Shown: piece after piece, positions 42,274-51,271 of the stretch
How positions within the stretch are numbered: position 1 is the first letter of the stretch
How the letters are laid out: each line of letters starts with the position of its first letter
Assembly (NCBI GenBank): GCA_963708715.1
Contig: CAVPSU010000002.1
Location: forward strand, 615,447-679,446
Direction: 5' to 3'
Length of the DNA: 64,000 bases
DNA from: DAIOEK01 sp963708715
GTDB lineage: Bacteria; Chloroflexota; Anaerolineae; Anaerolineales; Anaerolineaceae
Notes under the pieces: generated by a model
What the model saw: the letters and a program-made list of their open reading frames with translations, nothing else
What the model was told of the DNA's origin: nothing
Databases searched by the model: none
Position numbers and translations under genes: made by a program

Positions 42274-42720
42274 TTGAAAATTTCCCCCATACCATCCGCC
42301 CTGCTCGAAACCCACGAATACGAGGGTCAGGGTTATCACGATCTGATTAATTCCCCCCTTTGGCGCGTCGCGCTGATGAACTACACGCCCGATCTGCGCC
42401 CCGACCAAATCACTGAATTTCAACGCCACGATGAAACTGATGAGGTCTTTGTCCTTCTGCATGGACACTGCATTTTGTTCCTCGGCGAGGGAGGCGATGA
42501 GGTCACACGTATCTTCGCTCAGAACATGCTCCCCTTCACTCTTTACAACATCAAAAAAAGTGTCTGGCATTCCCATACCTTCAGTCCGGACGCTAAAGTG
42601 CTGATCGTAGAAAATGCCGACACATCTCCCGCGAATTCGCCGCGCCTTCAACTTTCCCTGGAACAGAAGAAAGAAATTACCGGGCTAGCGCAGCGGTTAT
42701 GGGGAGCTTATGGCGGATAA
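42274..42720 (+). CDS. small cupin-fold protein
   Basis: Start TTG at 42274 (LKISPIPSALLETHEYEG), eight bases after AAGGA. 148 residues with a cupin-like core: ITEFQRHDETDEVFVLLHGHCILFLGEGGDEVTRIFAQ, then NIKKSVWHSHTFSPDAKVLIVENADT. Two His/Asp/Glu positions (RHDETDE, WHSH) could bind a metal. The family is not recognised; similar proteins are found beside sugar operons of Chloroflexota. It is transcribed divergently from lacI and the large palindrome lies in its promoter, so it should be co-regulated with the sulfated-sugar genes. Confidence 0.65.
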   Translation: MKISPIPSALLETHEYEGQGYHDLINSPLWRVALMNYTPDLRPDQITEFQRHDETDEVFVLLHGHCILFLGEGGDEVTRIFAQNMLPFTLYNIKKSVWHSHTFSPDAKVLIVENADTSPANSPRLQLSLEQKKEITGLAQRLWGAYGG

Positions 42721-42892
42721 TCGAATCAGCGCAGAGTCCAGGGCACATCCGCGCTTTTCGTCTCAGGCGCTTGAATGTGTGGTTAACTTCACTACCGACC
42801 TTAAGAATACCTATCCATTTCTCCTGTCCATTTCATCTTGTCCGCTTCTCCTTGACCTATTCGCTACGAGGAAGTAAAATTCCCCTTAAATT

Positions 42893-42909
42893 TTTGGTCT
42901 TTTTGGAAA
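42893..42909 (+). promoter_or_regulatory. 17-bp box TTTGGTCTTTTTGGAAA before the second winged-helix regulator
   Basis: The same 17 bases occur without change at 43644-43660, in front of the first ABC ATPase gene. Each copy ends 6-7 bases before a start codon. Presence before both the regulator and its neighbour suggests an autoregulatory operator; the GGAAA part may also serve as ribosome site. Confidence 0.5.
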
Positions 42910-42916
42910 AATACCC

Positions 42917-43627
42917 ATGAAACTCACTCACCGTCAGGAAACTTTTATTCACCGCTTGCTTGACCTGTATCGCGAATTGAATGGTCCGATTCATTATTCA
43001 GCGCTTGCCGAAAGAATTGGGGTCAGCCCATTCACAGCGTACGACATGCTGCGCCTGCTCGAAGAAAAAGGTTTGGTGACTTCCCAATACCGTCTCGATT
43101 CTGATAAACCAGTAGTTGGGCGTTCCGAAATAGTCTTTCTGCCAACGGAGCGCGCCCACCAGTTGTTCAATGAATTGGCTGGAGATACTGACCAAGGCGA
43201 CTGGGGAGATGTCAGAACACAAATCATGGAGAAGATTCGAGGTGGCGGATTGAATGACCATGTTTTGGCAGAGGAAATACTGGCGCGTGTGCCACCGGAT
43301 GTTCCAGATGTTCTTCGCTATTGCATTGAAGTCATGACCATCGTTATCCTGCGGCTTGGCAAAGGAGCGGGGCGTCGGGTTCTGGCTGAACACCTGCCTC
43401 AGATTATTGAGTGGAGGGGCACGGTTACCCGCTCGGGTCTGATGCTACTGGGTGGTTTTACACTGGGATTACTGGCGAATGAAAGTAATAGTGATGTGGA
43501 ATGGAATATGCTCTTTCTGGGGCACATCCGCCGTTACCAGTCTCTTGTCATGGATATGGAACCGCGCCTGTGCCGCCGGTTGGGTGACAGTATGAAGGAA
43601 GTATTTGCTCCAATCTTCAATATATAA
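42917..43627 (+). CDS. winged-helix transcriptional regulator (paralogue of 17168)
   Basis: 236 residues, the same length as the regulator at 17168-17878. N-terminal winged helix: MKLTHRQETFIHRLLDLYRELNGPIHYSALAERIGVSPFTAYDMLRLLEEKGLVTSQYRLD; the C-terminal part is helical (VLRYCIEVMTIVILRLGKGAGRR). It precedes the ABC-2 exporter operon by 39 bp, and an identical 17-bp box lies before both. Known relatives with this combination regulate multidrug or lipid ABC exporters, but no named family was identified. Confidence 0.75.
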   Translation: MKLTHRQETFIHRLLDLYRELNGPIHYSALAERIGVSPFTAYDMLRLLEEKGLVTSQYRLDSDKPVVGRSEIVFLPTERAHQLFNELAGDTDQGDWGDVRTQIMEKIRGGGLNDHVLAEEILARVPPDVPDVLRYCIEVMTIVILRLGKGAGRRVLAEHLPQIIEWRGTVTRSGLMLLGGFTLGLLANESNSDVEWNMLFLGHIRRYQSLVMDMEPRLCRRLGDSMKEVFAPIFNI

Positions 43628-43643
43628 AATTTTTGCCCAATTA

Positions 43644-43660
43644 TTTGGTCTTTTTGGAAA
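43644..43660 (+). promoter_or_regulatory. 17-bp box TTTGGTCTTTTTGGAAA before the ABC exporter
   Basis: Identical to 42893-42909. It sits between the regulator stop and the first exporter ATPase gene, six bases before the ATG. Confidence 0.5.
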
Positions 43661-43666
43661 GGTAAC

Positions 43667-44614
43667 ATGAGTATAGCGATTGAATCTCTTCAACTTACAA
43701 AACGTTATCCCGGGCAAAAAAAAGAGGACCGTCCGGCTGTTGATACGATTGACCTGAATGTCGAGTCTGGTCAACTGTATGGACTGGTCGGTCCCGACGG
43801 TGCAGGAAAAACCACTCTCCTCCGCATTCTATCCACCGTGATGGAACCGACATCCGGTTCCGCTCACTTGGCGGGTTTTGACGTAATGAAACAATCCGAA
43901 GAGGTGCGGGCATTGTTAGGGTACATGCCGCAAGCTTTCAGTTTATATCCCGATTTGAGCGTGATGGAAAACCTGAAATTCTTTGCCGACATCAACGGTG
44001 TACCTGCCAGGGAACAAAAAAATCGTATTGATGAGCTCCTGGAATTTGCGCGACTTAAGGAGTTCACTACCCGCCGCAGTGAGAACCTTTCAGGCGGGAT
44101 GCGCAAGAAACTGGCGCTGGCCTGCGCTCTGGTTCATGATCCAAAGATTTTGCTGCTCGATGAACCCACCACCGGCGTAGACCCAGTTTCGCGGCGCGAG
44201 TTATGGCATTTACTGGCAAAGGTCATCCAGCAAGGTGTAACCGTGCTGGTCAGCACACCTTACATGGATGAAGCGGAACGCTGCAATACTGTAAGTATCA
44301 TCAACCAGGGACGTGTGCTTATCACCGGCGCGCCCATCGAGCTGGAAGAGCAGATGCCATTCCGTATTGTGGAGGTCAAAGGCAGACCACGGCGCGTCTT
44401 GCGCGAGATAGCAAACCAGACCGAAGGCGTGTTGAGTTGGCGGGCTGTCGGCGATCGTCTGCGTTTTTCGGTTGAAGACCCTGATGAGGTCATAACCCGG
44501 ATTGACGCTGCATTGAAAAAAGCTGGTGCCGAGGTCAGCATCCTGCGCGAATCGCGTATTTTGATGGAGGATGTGTTCATTTACTTGGTGGAAAAGCGTA
44601 AGGAGCAGGCATGA
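43667..44614 (+). CDS. ABC-2 type exporter, ATP-binding protein 1
   Basis: 315 residues with Walker A GPDGAGKTT, Q-loop MPQAFSLYPDLSVMENL, signature LSGGMRKK, Walker B ILLLDEPTTGVDPVSRREL and the H-loop region STPYMDEAERC. The C-terminal 80 residues form the regulatory extension common in drug-export ATPases of the DrrA/YbhF group. Overlaps the second ATPase gene by 4 bp. In E. coli YbhF and RbbA these two ATPases are fused; here they are separate and presumably form a heterodimer with the permease at 45574. Confidence 0.92.
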   Translation: MSIAIESLQLTKRYPGQKKEDRPAVDTIDLNVESGQLYGLVGPDGAGKTTLLRILSTVMEPTSGSAHLAGFDVMKQSEEVRALLGYMPQAFSLYPDLSVMENLKFFADINGVPAREQKNRIDELLEFARLKEFTTRRSENLSGGMRKKLALACALVHDPKILLLDEPTTGVDPVSRRELWHLLAKVIQQGVTVLVSTPYMDEAERCNTVSIINQGRVLITGAPIELEEQMPFRIVEVKGRPRRVLREIANQTEGVLSWRAVGDRLRFSVEDPDEVITRIDAALKKAGAEVSILRESRILMEDVFIYLVEKRKEQA

Positions 44615-45564
44615 GTGTAGAGAAAGCTGTTGAAGCTATTCAATTGACGCGTCTGTTCGGTGATTTTACAGCAGTGGACCAGGTCAGTTTTGAAATTCCG
44701 CGTGGCGAGATTTTCGGATTGCTTGGACCGAACGGGGCGGGAAAGACCACGACCATTCGGATGTTGTGTGGAATTCTAAAGCCTACTTCCGGAGAAGGGC
44801 GCGTGATGGGGTTCGATGTCGCCAGGCAGTCAGAGGATGTAAAGCAGCACATTGGCTACATGTCGCAGAAATTTGCGCTCTATAACGACCTGACTGTGTA
44901 TGAGAATCTGGATTTTTACGCCAACCTGTATGGCGTCAAGCGTGAGACATTCAAACCGCGCCTTGCCGAATTGATTGACATGGCAGGCCTGCGCGGACAC
45001 GAAAAGCAACTGTCCGCCGACCTTTCCGGCGCGTGGCGGCAGAGGTTAGCGCTGGCTTGTGCCATCGTCCACGAGCCGCCAATGCTGTTTCTGGATGAAC
45101 CTACTGCAGGCGTGGACCCCATTTCGCGCCGCGAGTTCTGGGAGATGATTTATACCCTCGCCGGGCAGGGCGTAAGCGTGCTGGCGACCACCCACTACAT
45201 GGATGAAGCCGAGTTTTGCAACGTAATCGGCATGATGTACAATGCACGGCTAATCGCGCTGAACGACCCCGATTCGCTCAAGGAAGCGATGGAAGGGGTT
45301 TTGCTGGAAGTAGACTGCGACCAACCCGGAGCCGCCGAACCTGTTCTGCAAGCCTTGCCTGAAGTTACAGACGTGGCCGCGCACGGTGTGTCGCTCCACG
45401 TACTGGTCGAGGCAGAAACAGCGGAGCATGCCATCCGGCAGGCGTTGGTTCAGAATGGCATTGACCTCCGACGCATTGAGCGCGTTCTGCCATCTTTGGA
45501 AGACGTATTCGTTTCCCTGGTCGACAAAGAAAATCGCCTGCGTTTGCGGGCAGAAATCGAATAG
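44611..45564 (+). CDS. ABC-2 type exporter, ATP-binding protein 2
   Basis: 317 residues with Walker A GPNGAGKTT, Q-loop MSQKFALYNDLTVYENL, Walker B MLFLDEPTAGVDPISRREF and the H-loop ATTHYMDEAEFC. The signature reads LSGAWRQR where LSGGxxQR is usual; the Gly-to-Ala change at this position could weaken one ATP site and is often seen in the partner subunit of asymmetric pairs. Start overlaps the first ATPase stop. Followed after 9 bp by the permease. Confidence 0.92.
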   Translation: MSVEKAVEAIQLTRLFGDFTAVDQVSFEIPRGEIFGLLGPNGAGKTTTIRMLCGILKPTSGEGRVMGFDVARQSEDVKQHIGYMSQKFALYNDLTVYENLDFYANLYGVKRETFKPRLAELIDMAGLRGHEKQLSADLSGAWRQRLALACAIVHEPPMLFLDEPTAGVDPISRREFWEMIYTLAGQGVSVLATTHYMDEAEFCNVIGMMYNARLIALNDPDSLKEAMEGVLLEVDCDQPGAAEPVLQALPEVTDVAAHGVSLHVLVEAETAEHAIRQALVQNGIDLRRIERVLPSLEDVFVSLVDKENRLRLRAEIE

Positions 45565-45573
45565 GAGGCATAC

Positions 45574-46710
45574 ATGGGACAAGGTTTTCGTCGCATGGCG
45601 ACAATTGTTCGCAAAGAATGGCTGCATATTATCCGCGACCCGCGTACGCTGGCATTGGTCATTGTTATGCCCGTAATGATGTTGATTCTGCTGGGATATG
45701 CAGTTGCCAATGACGTGGAAGATTTGCCTCTGGCAGTAGCTGATCTCTCGCGTACGGAAGCCAGCCGCACCCTGCTGGAGAAATTCAGCGCGAGTGGATT
45801 CTACTTGGTCACCCACGTTGCTCAAAATGAAGGTGAAATTCTGGAGATGCTTGATGCTGGCACGGTCAAAGCGGGTATTTATATCCCCGAAGATTTTGGA
45901 CGTAACATCAGCACCGGCGGAGTGGGAGAAATCCAGTTTTATATTGACGGTTCAAATCCGACCGTAGCCCAGACCGCGCAACTGGCTGCAGAAACCGTAA
46001 GCCAGGCAACTTCGCAACAAATCCTCATTCAACGCCTTGAACGCAGTGGAGCGGGCTTGACTATCAGCCTGCCAATAGACACGCACATACTCTATTTGTA
46101 CAACCCTGACATGCGCCGAATGAATTTTATGATACCCGGCCTGGTGGCGGTTATTCTGCAAGTCCAGACCCTGTTGCTGACCGCCTTCGCTATCGTACGT
46201 GAGCGCGAGCAGGGCACTTTAGAACAGTTAATTGTCACACCTGTACGTTCTTGGGAATTGATTCTCGGAAAGATCCTGCCTTTTGTGCTGGTAGCCCTCC
46301 TGAATGTTGCCATGACTGTGGGCGCTGGCGCGGTCCTGTTTGGCGTGAAAGTGGCCGGAAGCATTGCCTTGCTGGCAGGTTTAAGCCTGGTTTTCCTGCT
46401 CGGTTCCCTCGGTCTGGGCGTGCTAATCTCGACTATCTCGCGAACCCAAATGCAGGCTATGTATATGTCATCGTTCATTATGCTGCCATCCTTCCTGCTG
46501 GCAGGTCTTCTTTACCCGCGTGACAATATGCCCTGGCTGGCTTACTACGCCGGGTATCTGTTGCCTGTCACCTATTTCCTTGAGATTGTACGCGGCATCA
46601 TTCTCAAGGGTGCTGATTTCTTTATCCTATGGAATTGGATCTGGCCAATGTCTGTATTCAGTCTTGTTGTATTCTTTGCCAGCGTGATGATGTTCCATAA
46701 GCGTCTGTAG
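45574..46710 (+). CDS. ABC-2 type exporter permease
   Basis: 378 residues: one N-terminal helix (about 25-45, PRTLALVIVMPVMMLILLGYAVAND), a large extracytoplasmic domain (about 45-185), then five helices with the ABC-2 motif VREREQGTLEQLIVTPVRSWELILGKILPF and the end PRDNMPWLAYYAGYLLPVTYFLEIVRGIILKG. This is the YhhJ/YbhS class of exporter permeases. Only one permease gene is present, so it should dimerise with itself. It works with the two ATPases and the HlyD-type lipoprotein downstream. Confidence 0.92.
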   Translation: MGQGFRRMATIVRKEWLHIIRDPRTLALVIVMPVMMLILLGYAVANDVEDLPLAVADLSRTEASRTLLEKFSASGFYLVTHVAQNEGEILEMLDAGTVKAGIYIPEDFGRNISTGGVGEIQFYIDGSNPTVAQTAQLAAETVSQATSQQILIQRLERSGAGLTISLPIDTHILYLYNPDMRRMNFMIPGLVAVILQVQTLLLTAFAIVREREQGTLEQLIVTPVRSWELILGKILPFVLVALLNVAMTVGAGAVLFGVKVAGSIALLAGLSLVFLLGSLGLGVLISTISRTQMQAMYMSSFIMLPSFLLAGLLYPRDNMPWLAYYAGYLLPVTYFLEIVRGIILKGADFFILWNWIWPMSVFSLVVFFASVMMFHKRL

Positions 46711-46775
46711 CCTCCAGGCTGGAACATTTCCCTTCTTGACCCAAGGATTCATTCATTAATATTCAGGAGTTCAAA

Positions 46776-48119
46776 ATGAAAAAACATCTCGCTATATTTG
46801 TATCTCTCATCGTCGTTTTCAGTGTGGGGTTAAGTGGCTGCGCCACGCTTAACGGCGCAAACAACACTGAACTAAAAGCTTCCGGTGCGATTTCTGCACG
46901 TAAAGTCAACATCGCGTCCCAGATTGGTGGGCAGATTGTATCGGTCAATTTTGAAGAAGGTGCGCAGGTCAAGGCTGGTGATGAACTCTTCCGCCTGGAA
47001 GACAGTCTGCTTAGAGCTCAACATGATTTTGCCGCGGCCAGCCTCGAAACGGCTCAAGCTGCCGTTGTCGTGGCTGAGGCGGGTTTAGCATCTGCACAGG
47101 TGCAATATGACGCGGCAATTAAAGCCGCCTTGAGGGAGGAGCAGCCCAATCGTACGGCTGACTGGTTGGTTAATATGCCGGCTGATTTTGATCAGCCTTC
47201 CTGGTATTTCAACAAGGCTGAACAGATGGAATCTGCCAAAGTGAACCTGGCTGCTTCAGAAGCAGCATTGAAACAAGCACTGGAAGCCCTCTCATCGGTT
47301 GAACAAAGAGAAGGGACTCAAAATTTTCTGCAAATAGAGCAGCAGCTCTCTGATCGCCGCCTGGCTTACCAAATTACTAAAAGTGTGCTGGATAAGGCAA
47401 AAAAAGCGCAGGAAGGCCAGGCTTTGAAGGATGAAGCCCAGACAGCCTTTGACGATGCAAAAGATGACCTTGAAGATGCGCAACAAGATTATGATAAAGA
47501 GTTAACTACGGAGGGCGCCGATGATGTACTCGAAGCACGCGCCAAAGTCTTTATTTCACAGGAAATCTATGACTCAGCAGTTGATTACTCGCACAGTCTG
47601 GAAACCGGGCTTGATTCGCCCTTCATAGTGGCTGCCAAAAAAGCCCTGGAGCAGGCTGAAGCCACTGTCCAGCAAGCTAAGGTCGCCACTAAACAGGCAC
47701 AGGCAAATCTTGAACTGAGTGATACGCAGATTGCGAAAACGATCATCGTTGCCCCATCCGATGGGGTGGTGTTGACCCGTAACCTGGAAGTAGGCGAAAC
47801 TGTCGCTCCGTCTGGCGTGGTCATGGTAATTGGTCAGTTGGAAGAGGTGGAACTGGTGGTGTACATCCCCGAAACCGAATACGGAAAAGTACAGCTCAGC
47901 GATCAGGTTTCACTCACTGTGGATTCCTACCCCGATGAATCCTTTACAGGAACGGTGGCACACATCTCGGAGCAAGCCGAATTCACCCCTCGCAATGTCC
48001 AGACCGTCGATGGGCGGCAAGCTACAGTTTATGCCATTAAATTAATTGTGCCCAATCCTGATCTGAAGCTAAAGCCTGGTATGCCGGCGGATGTTTCATT
48101 TGAAACTAAGTATAAATGA
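46776..48119 (+). CDS. HlyD-family adaptor lipoprotein of the ABC exporter
   Basis: 447 residues, AGGAG well placed before the ATG. Lipoprotein signal with lipobox LSGC, then half of a barrel-sandwich (SGAISARKVNIASQIGGQIVSVNFEEGAQVKAGDELFRLE), a long helical coiled-coil hairpin (about 80-310, rich in Ala, Gln and Lys), the second half (IVAPSDGVVLTRNLEVGETVAPSGVVMVIG) and a beta-barrel domain (VELVVYIPETEYGKVQLSDQV). This matches membrane fusion proteins such as YbhG. In monoderms they link the exporter to the cell wall or deliver the substrate. 65 bp after the permease; same operon. Confidence 0.9.
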   Translation: MKKHLAIFVSLIVVFSVGLSGCATLNGANNTELKASGAISARKVNIASQIGGQIVSVNFEEGAQVKAGDELFRLEDSLLRAQHDFAAASLETAQAAVVVAEAGLASAQVQYDAAIKAALREEQPNRTADWLVNMPADFDQPSWYFNKAEQMESAKVNLAASEAALKQALEALSSVEQREGTQNFLQIEQQLSDRRLAYQITKSVLDKAKKAQEGQALKDEAQTAFDDAKDDLEDAQQDYDKELTTEGADDVLEARAKVFISQEIYDSAVDYSHSLETGLDSPFIVAAKKALEQAEATVQQAKVATKQAQANLELSDTQIAKTIIVAPSDGVVLTRNLEVGETVAPSGVVMVIGQLEEVELVVYIPETEYGKVQLSDQVSLTVDSYPDESFTGTVAHISEQAEFTPRNVQTVDGRQATVYAIKLIVPNPDLKLKPGMPADVSFETKYK

Positions 48120-48199
48120 CCCGTATAACTGCAAACATCGATTCTTGGCAGGATAATTCAACGGCTATCTCAAACGGATGACACCAGGTCTGGAGATAC

Positions 48200-48853
48200 T
48201 TGAAGCTGACGAAGAAAATTCTCTGGATAGGAATATTTGCGATAGCCATGGCTTTTTTGGAGGCGGCGGTGGTTGTCTATTTACGCCGCCTTTATGGGAT
48301 CACTGATCTACTCCTCCACGTTCCGCCATTCGATCACCAAATTGCCGGGATTGAACTAGGAAGAGAATTGGCAACTTTGCTCATGTTGCTATCAGTCGGT
48401 TGGGTGACAGGAGTATGGATACAATCCAGGATTGGATTTTTTTTGATCGCCTTTGGCGTATGGGACATATTTTATTATATATGGCTGAATGTTTTTATTG
48501 AATGGCCGAAAAGTCTGCTTGATCCCGATCTGCTTTTCCTCATTCCACTACCATGGTGGGGACCTGTCATCGCGCCTATATTAATCTCGTTGTTAATGAT
48601 CGTGGGTGGATCAATGACTGTAATCAGAGAAGATCAGGAACATGTCATTCGCATTCGGACTTTCGAGGTGAGCACTTTATTAATTGGAATTCTGTTTATA
48701 CTGTATGCTTTTATGCAAGATGCTTTGTCCATTCTTCCTGCGAATTCAATCCAGCTCAGTCAATTGAAGCCATCTCAATTTAATTGGGTGGTGTATCTGG
48801 TTGGATTATTGATGAGTGGATTTTCTGTCTGGCGATTTGCGAGAATACCTTAA
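48200..48853 (+). CDS. polytopic membrane protein of unknown function
   Basis: 217 residues from TTG 48200 (LKLTKKILWIGIFAIAMAFLEAAVVVYLRRLYG), with TGGAG six bases upstream. About six hydrophobic helices; distinctive features are the early Glu in a helix (AFLEAAVVVYLR), the FDHQIAGIELGRELATLLML segment and the WDIFYYIWLNVFIEWPKSL stretch. I do not recognise a named family beyond similar hypothetical membrane proteins. It is 80 bp downstream of the HlyD-type gene and could be part of the exporter unit. Confidence 0.7.
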   Translation: MKLTKKILWIGIFAIAMAFLEAAVVVYLRRLYGITDLLLHVPPFDHQIAGIELGRELATLLMLLSVGWVTGVWIQSRIGFFLIAFGVWDIFYYIWLNVFIEWPKSLLDPDLLFLIPLPWWGPVIAPILISLLMIVGGSMTVIREDQEHVIRIRTFEVSTLLIGILFILYAFMQDALSILPANSIQLSQLKPSQFNWVVYLVGLLMSGFSVWRFARIP

Positions 48854-49039
48854 TCCACTCTGAAGGAAAATTTTAATATTTATTTTCCTGAGATCGTCGA
48901 TCCCCTTGTAACTTTTTCTCGCCAAAGAAGTTAATAATAAATCTTAAAACCCGGTTTAGAAAAACTATTGTTCAGGTTTTAAAGGACCTTCAGAATAACA
49001 AACCTTGAGATTATTTATCAGATTGAAATGGAGTTAATT

Positions 49040-49711
49040 ATGAAAGTACGTTTTCTGGGGCATTCGTGTGTAGAAATCATCGGCAAGTCTCATATTCTCA
49101 TTGATCCGGATTTTACCCGGATGCCTGAATCCGGGGTAGAGTATATTTGTATTTCACACGCCCATAAAGATCATATAGGTCGAGTGTCAGAGGTTCCGAC
49201 CGGAATCGTCCTTGCTTCGCCTGACGTTTGTACGATAGCTGAGCAGTTCGGTGTACCTCATTCACGTTTGCGGCCTGTTACACCTGGAGAGAAAGTCGGT
49301 AATATCTCTATTCTTCCAGGATATAGCATGGTCGATCAGCCCGTTTACACATTTTTTTATATACTTTTTCGGCGGCGGCGCCCGGACACTGGCGGCACCC
49401 CGCTTTCATTTCTCATTCAGGATGAAGCGGACCTTTTGCATATTGGCGATGCCCACGAAGCCCGCCTGACGGTTCATCCGGACATTTTGTGCCTGCCTTG
49501 GCGCACGACACCCTTTGGGTCAAAACGCTACAAATCTACTGTAATCCGAACGGCAAAGCAATTTGATGCTCCATATATCCTTCCCATCCATTTTGACTTG
49601 CCAGGGACGGAAGCTTCACCACTTGAAATTAGAGAACGCATCAGCGCAACCGTTCTTAATGGAGAAAATTGGCACAGTTTTCATAACAAAAAAGAAGTGT
49701 TAATTAATTGA
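49040..49711 (+). CDS. metallo-beta-lactamase-fold hydrolase (UlaG-like)
   Basis: Start ATG at 49040 (MKVRFLGHSCVEIIGKSHILIDPDF) after GGAG; the frame opens at 49028. 223 residues with the MBL zinc motif SHAHKDHIG (HxHxDH variant), a later GDAHEA, and HF in LPIHFDLPG. It resembles the UlaG/RNase-Z-like group of L-ascorbate lactonase relatives acting on small metabolites; the substrate is unknown. Its stop is 14 bp from the DegV start, so they are co-transcribed. Confidence 0.85.
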   Translation: MKVRFLGHSCVEIIGKSHILIDPDFTRMPESGVEYICISHAHKDHIGRVSEVPTGIVLASPDVCTIAEQFGVPHSRLRPVTPGEKVGNISILPGYSMVDQPVYTFFYILFRRRRPDTGGTPLSFLIQDEADLLHIGDAHEARLTVHPDILCLPWRTTPFGSKRYKSTVIRTAKQFDAPYILPIHFDLPGTEASPLEIRERISATVLNGENWHSFHNKKEVLIN

Positions 49712-49725
49712 TAAAGGAGAAAAAG

Positions 49726-50580
49726 ATGAAAAAGCAAAAGGTTGCAATTGTAACGGATGGTGCTTGTTCTCTAACCCCTGCTCAAGGGGAACAACTTGGA
49801 GTCTATGTAGTCCCGGTTTATGTGAATTTCGATGACAAAACCTACCAGGCGGGTGTGGATCTGGAAGCCCCTGAATTTTACCGTATGATGCATGCCAGTA
49901 AGAAACTGCCCACTACGGCACAACCCACCGCTGCGGATTTTATCAATCTGTATACCAGACTGGCCGATGAAGTGGATGAAATTGTGACCGTTGTGATTTC
50001 ACATCACATGAGCGCCACTCTCCAGTCCGCAGAGATGGCAAAAGAACAGTTTACCAAAGTTCCAGTCCATATCATTGACTCCGAATCGGTTTCTTTGGGA
50101 CTAGGCATGATGGCGATTGCAGCTGCCCGGTTGGCGTCGCAGGGACAGGATGCAAAAGCCGTGATTCGGCTTGTAGAGGAGATCAAACGAAGGATCGAGG
50201 TCATTTTTACCGTGGACACATTAGAGTATCTGCACAAGGGGGGACGCATCGGTGGCGCGACGGCCTTCCTTGGTTCGGCGCTGAATATCAAACCCATTCT
50301 TTATATAAAAGATGGACGTATCGAGCCGCTGGAGCGCCAACGCACACGCAAACGCTCGATTACCCGTTTGTTGGAAATCATGGAAGCGAATGTTGGCAGT
50401 GCTGAGGTAAACGTTGCCATTCTACATGGCAATATCCCGGATGAAGCCCATGAGCTGGAACAACAGCTCCGTGGAAGGTTCAATTGTGTTGAATTTGTCA
50501 CTTCCGAAATGGGTCCTGTGATTGGGGTTCACGCTGGACCGGGTACGTTGGGTTTGGCCTTTTACAGTTTGACTGAATGA
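49726..50580 (+). CDS. DegV family fatty-acid-binding protein
   Basis: Start ATG 49726 (MKKQKVAIVTDGACSL) with AAAGGAG upstream. 284 residues with VAIVTDGACSLTPAQ, the LPTTAQPTAADF loop, VISHHMSATLQSA (the usual SSxLSGT is replaced by SHHMSAT), EYLHKGGRIGGATAF, and the terminal MGPVIGVHAGPGTLGLAFYS. It is a paralogue of the protein at 17922, again located downstream of a winged-helix regulator of the same type. Role: binding of a fatty acid for phosphorylation by FakA. Confidence 0.9.
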   Translation: MKKQKVAIVTDGACSLTPAQGEQLGVYVVPVYVNFDDKTYQAGVDLEAPEFYRMMHASKKLPTTAQPTAADFINLYTRLADEVDEIVTVVISHHMSATLQSAEMAKEQFTKVPVHIIDSESVSLGLGMMAIAAARLASQGQDAKAVIRLVEEIKRRIEVIFTVDTLEYLHKGGRIGGATAFLGSALNIKPILYIKDGRIEPLERQRTRKRSITRLLEIMEANVGSAEVNVAILHGNIPDEAHELEQQLRGRFNCVEFVTSEMGPVIGVHAGPGTLGLAFYSLTE

Positions 50581-51076
50581 TTACAGGTGAGATGTACAAG
50601 TCTTGTGCGTCCTCGATTTTGTAACTTCTCCGGTTGCAAAATCCAACAAGCCAGTAGGGTTATTCGCAAATCAATTCGGCAGGAAAAACTTTGTCTTTAG
50701 AATTAAACTGTTCAACGGCTGATTCCTGTGTTTTGAAACGCTATATGGCAGAGAACACTTAAGAGATGAAGACTATACTTCGCATTTTGATATATATCAT
50801 GATTTTTATAGGTTTGATAATCAAAAGAGGGCATTTCCTCGCGGCAAGCAGCGGGGAGGAATCATCTGTGTTGGTTGAGATCGCTAAGATGGACCATCCG
50901 GATTAACAATCGGCAAAACCAACGCGAATAACATTTCAAAGCTTAGATCTCTCAAACCTATACGAATGAACGTTGGTACTTACCCTGAGGTCTTGGAATC
51001 AAACAACTCTCTTCATAAATAAATTTCGAGATCATCTACATGCTCCCCCCTAAGAAATTCAACACGGTCGCATTGT
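50581..51076. other. no firm gene; possible remains of a degV duplicate
   Basis: About 500 bases. A 47-codon frame at 50766-50906 (MKTILRILIYIMIFIGLIIKR start, one hydrophobic helix) has no clear ribosome site or family and is not called. The degV relic after it suggests that the stretch is decayed sequence. Confidence 0.4.
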
Positions 51077-51271
51077 ATGATTACTGAGGATAAACCAATT
51101 GATTTCGGCACCGCTATTATGCATTATAATGTCCCGGAAGAAGTTGCTATTCTGGGCAAAGAGGTGAAGGCTCGCTTCCAGCCTGTCGAATTGCTCGTCA
51201 CCGAATCAGGGCGGATGATCGGCATACACAGCAATCCAAGGACGCTAGGTGTCGTGTTCTACAATGAGTGA
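51077..51271 (+). pseudogene. C-terminal relic of a DegV protein
   Basis: 64 codons whose order matches the C-terminus of the intact DegV at 49726: FGTAIMHYNVPEEVAILGKEVKARFQPVE aligns with VAILHGNIPDEAHELEQQLRGRFNCVE and ESGRMIGIHSNPRTLGVVFY with EMGPVIGVHAGPGTLGLAFY. The pocket glycines are altered (HSNPR for HAGPG). The N-terminal two-thirds are missing. It looks like the remaining end of a third degV gene. Confidence 0.75.
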
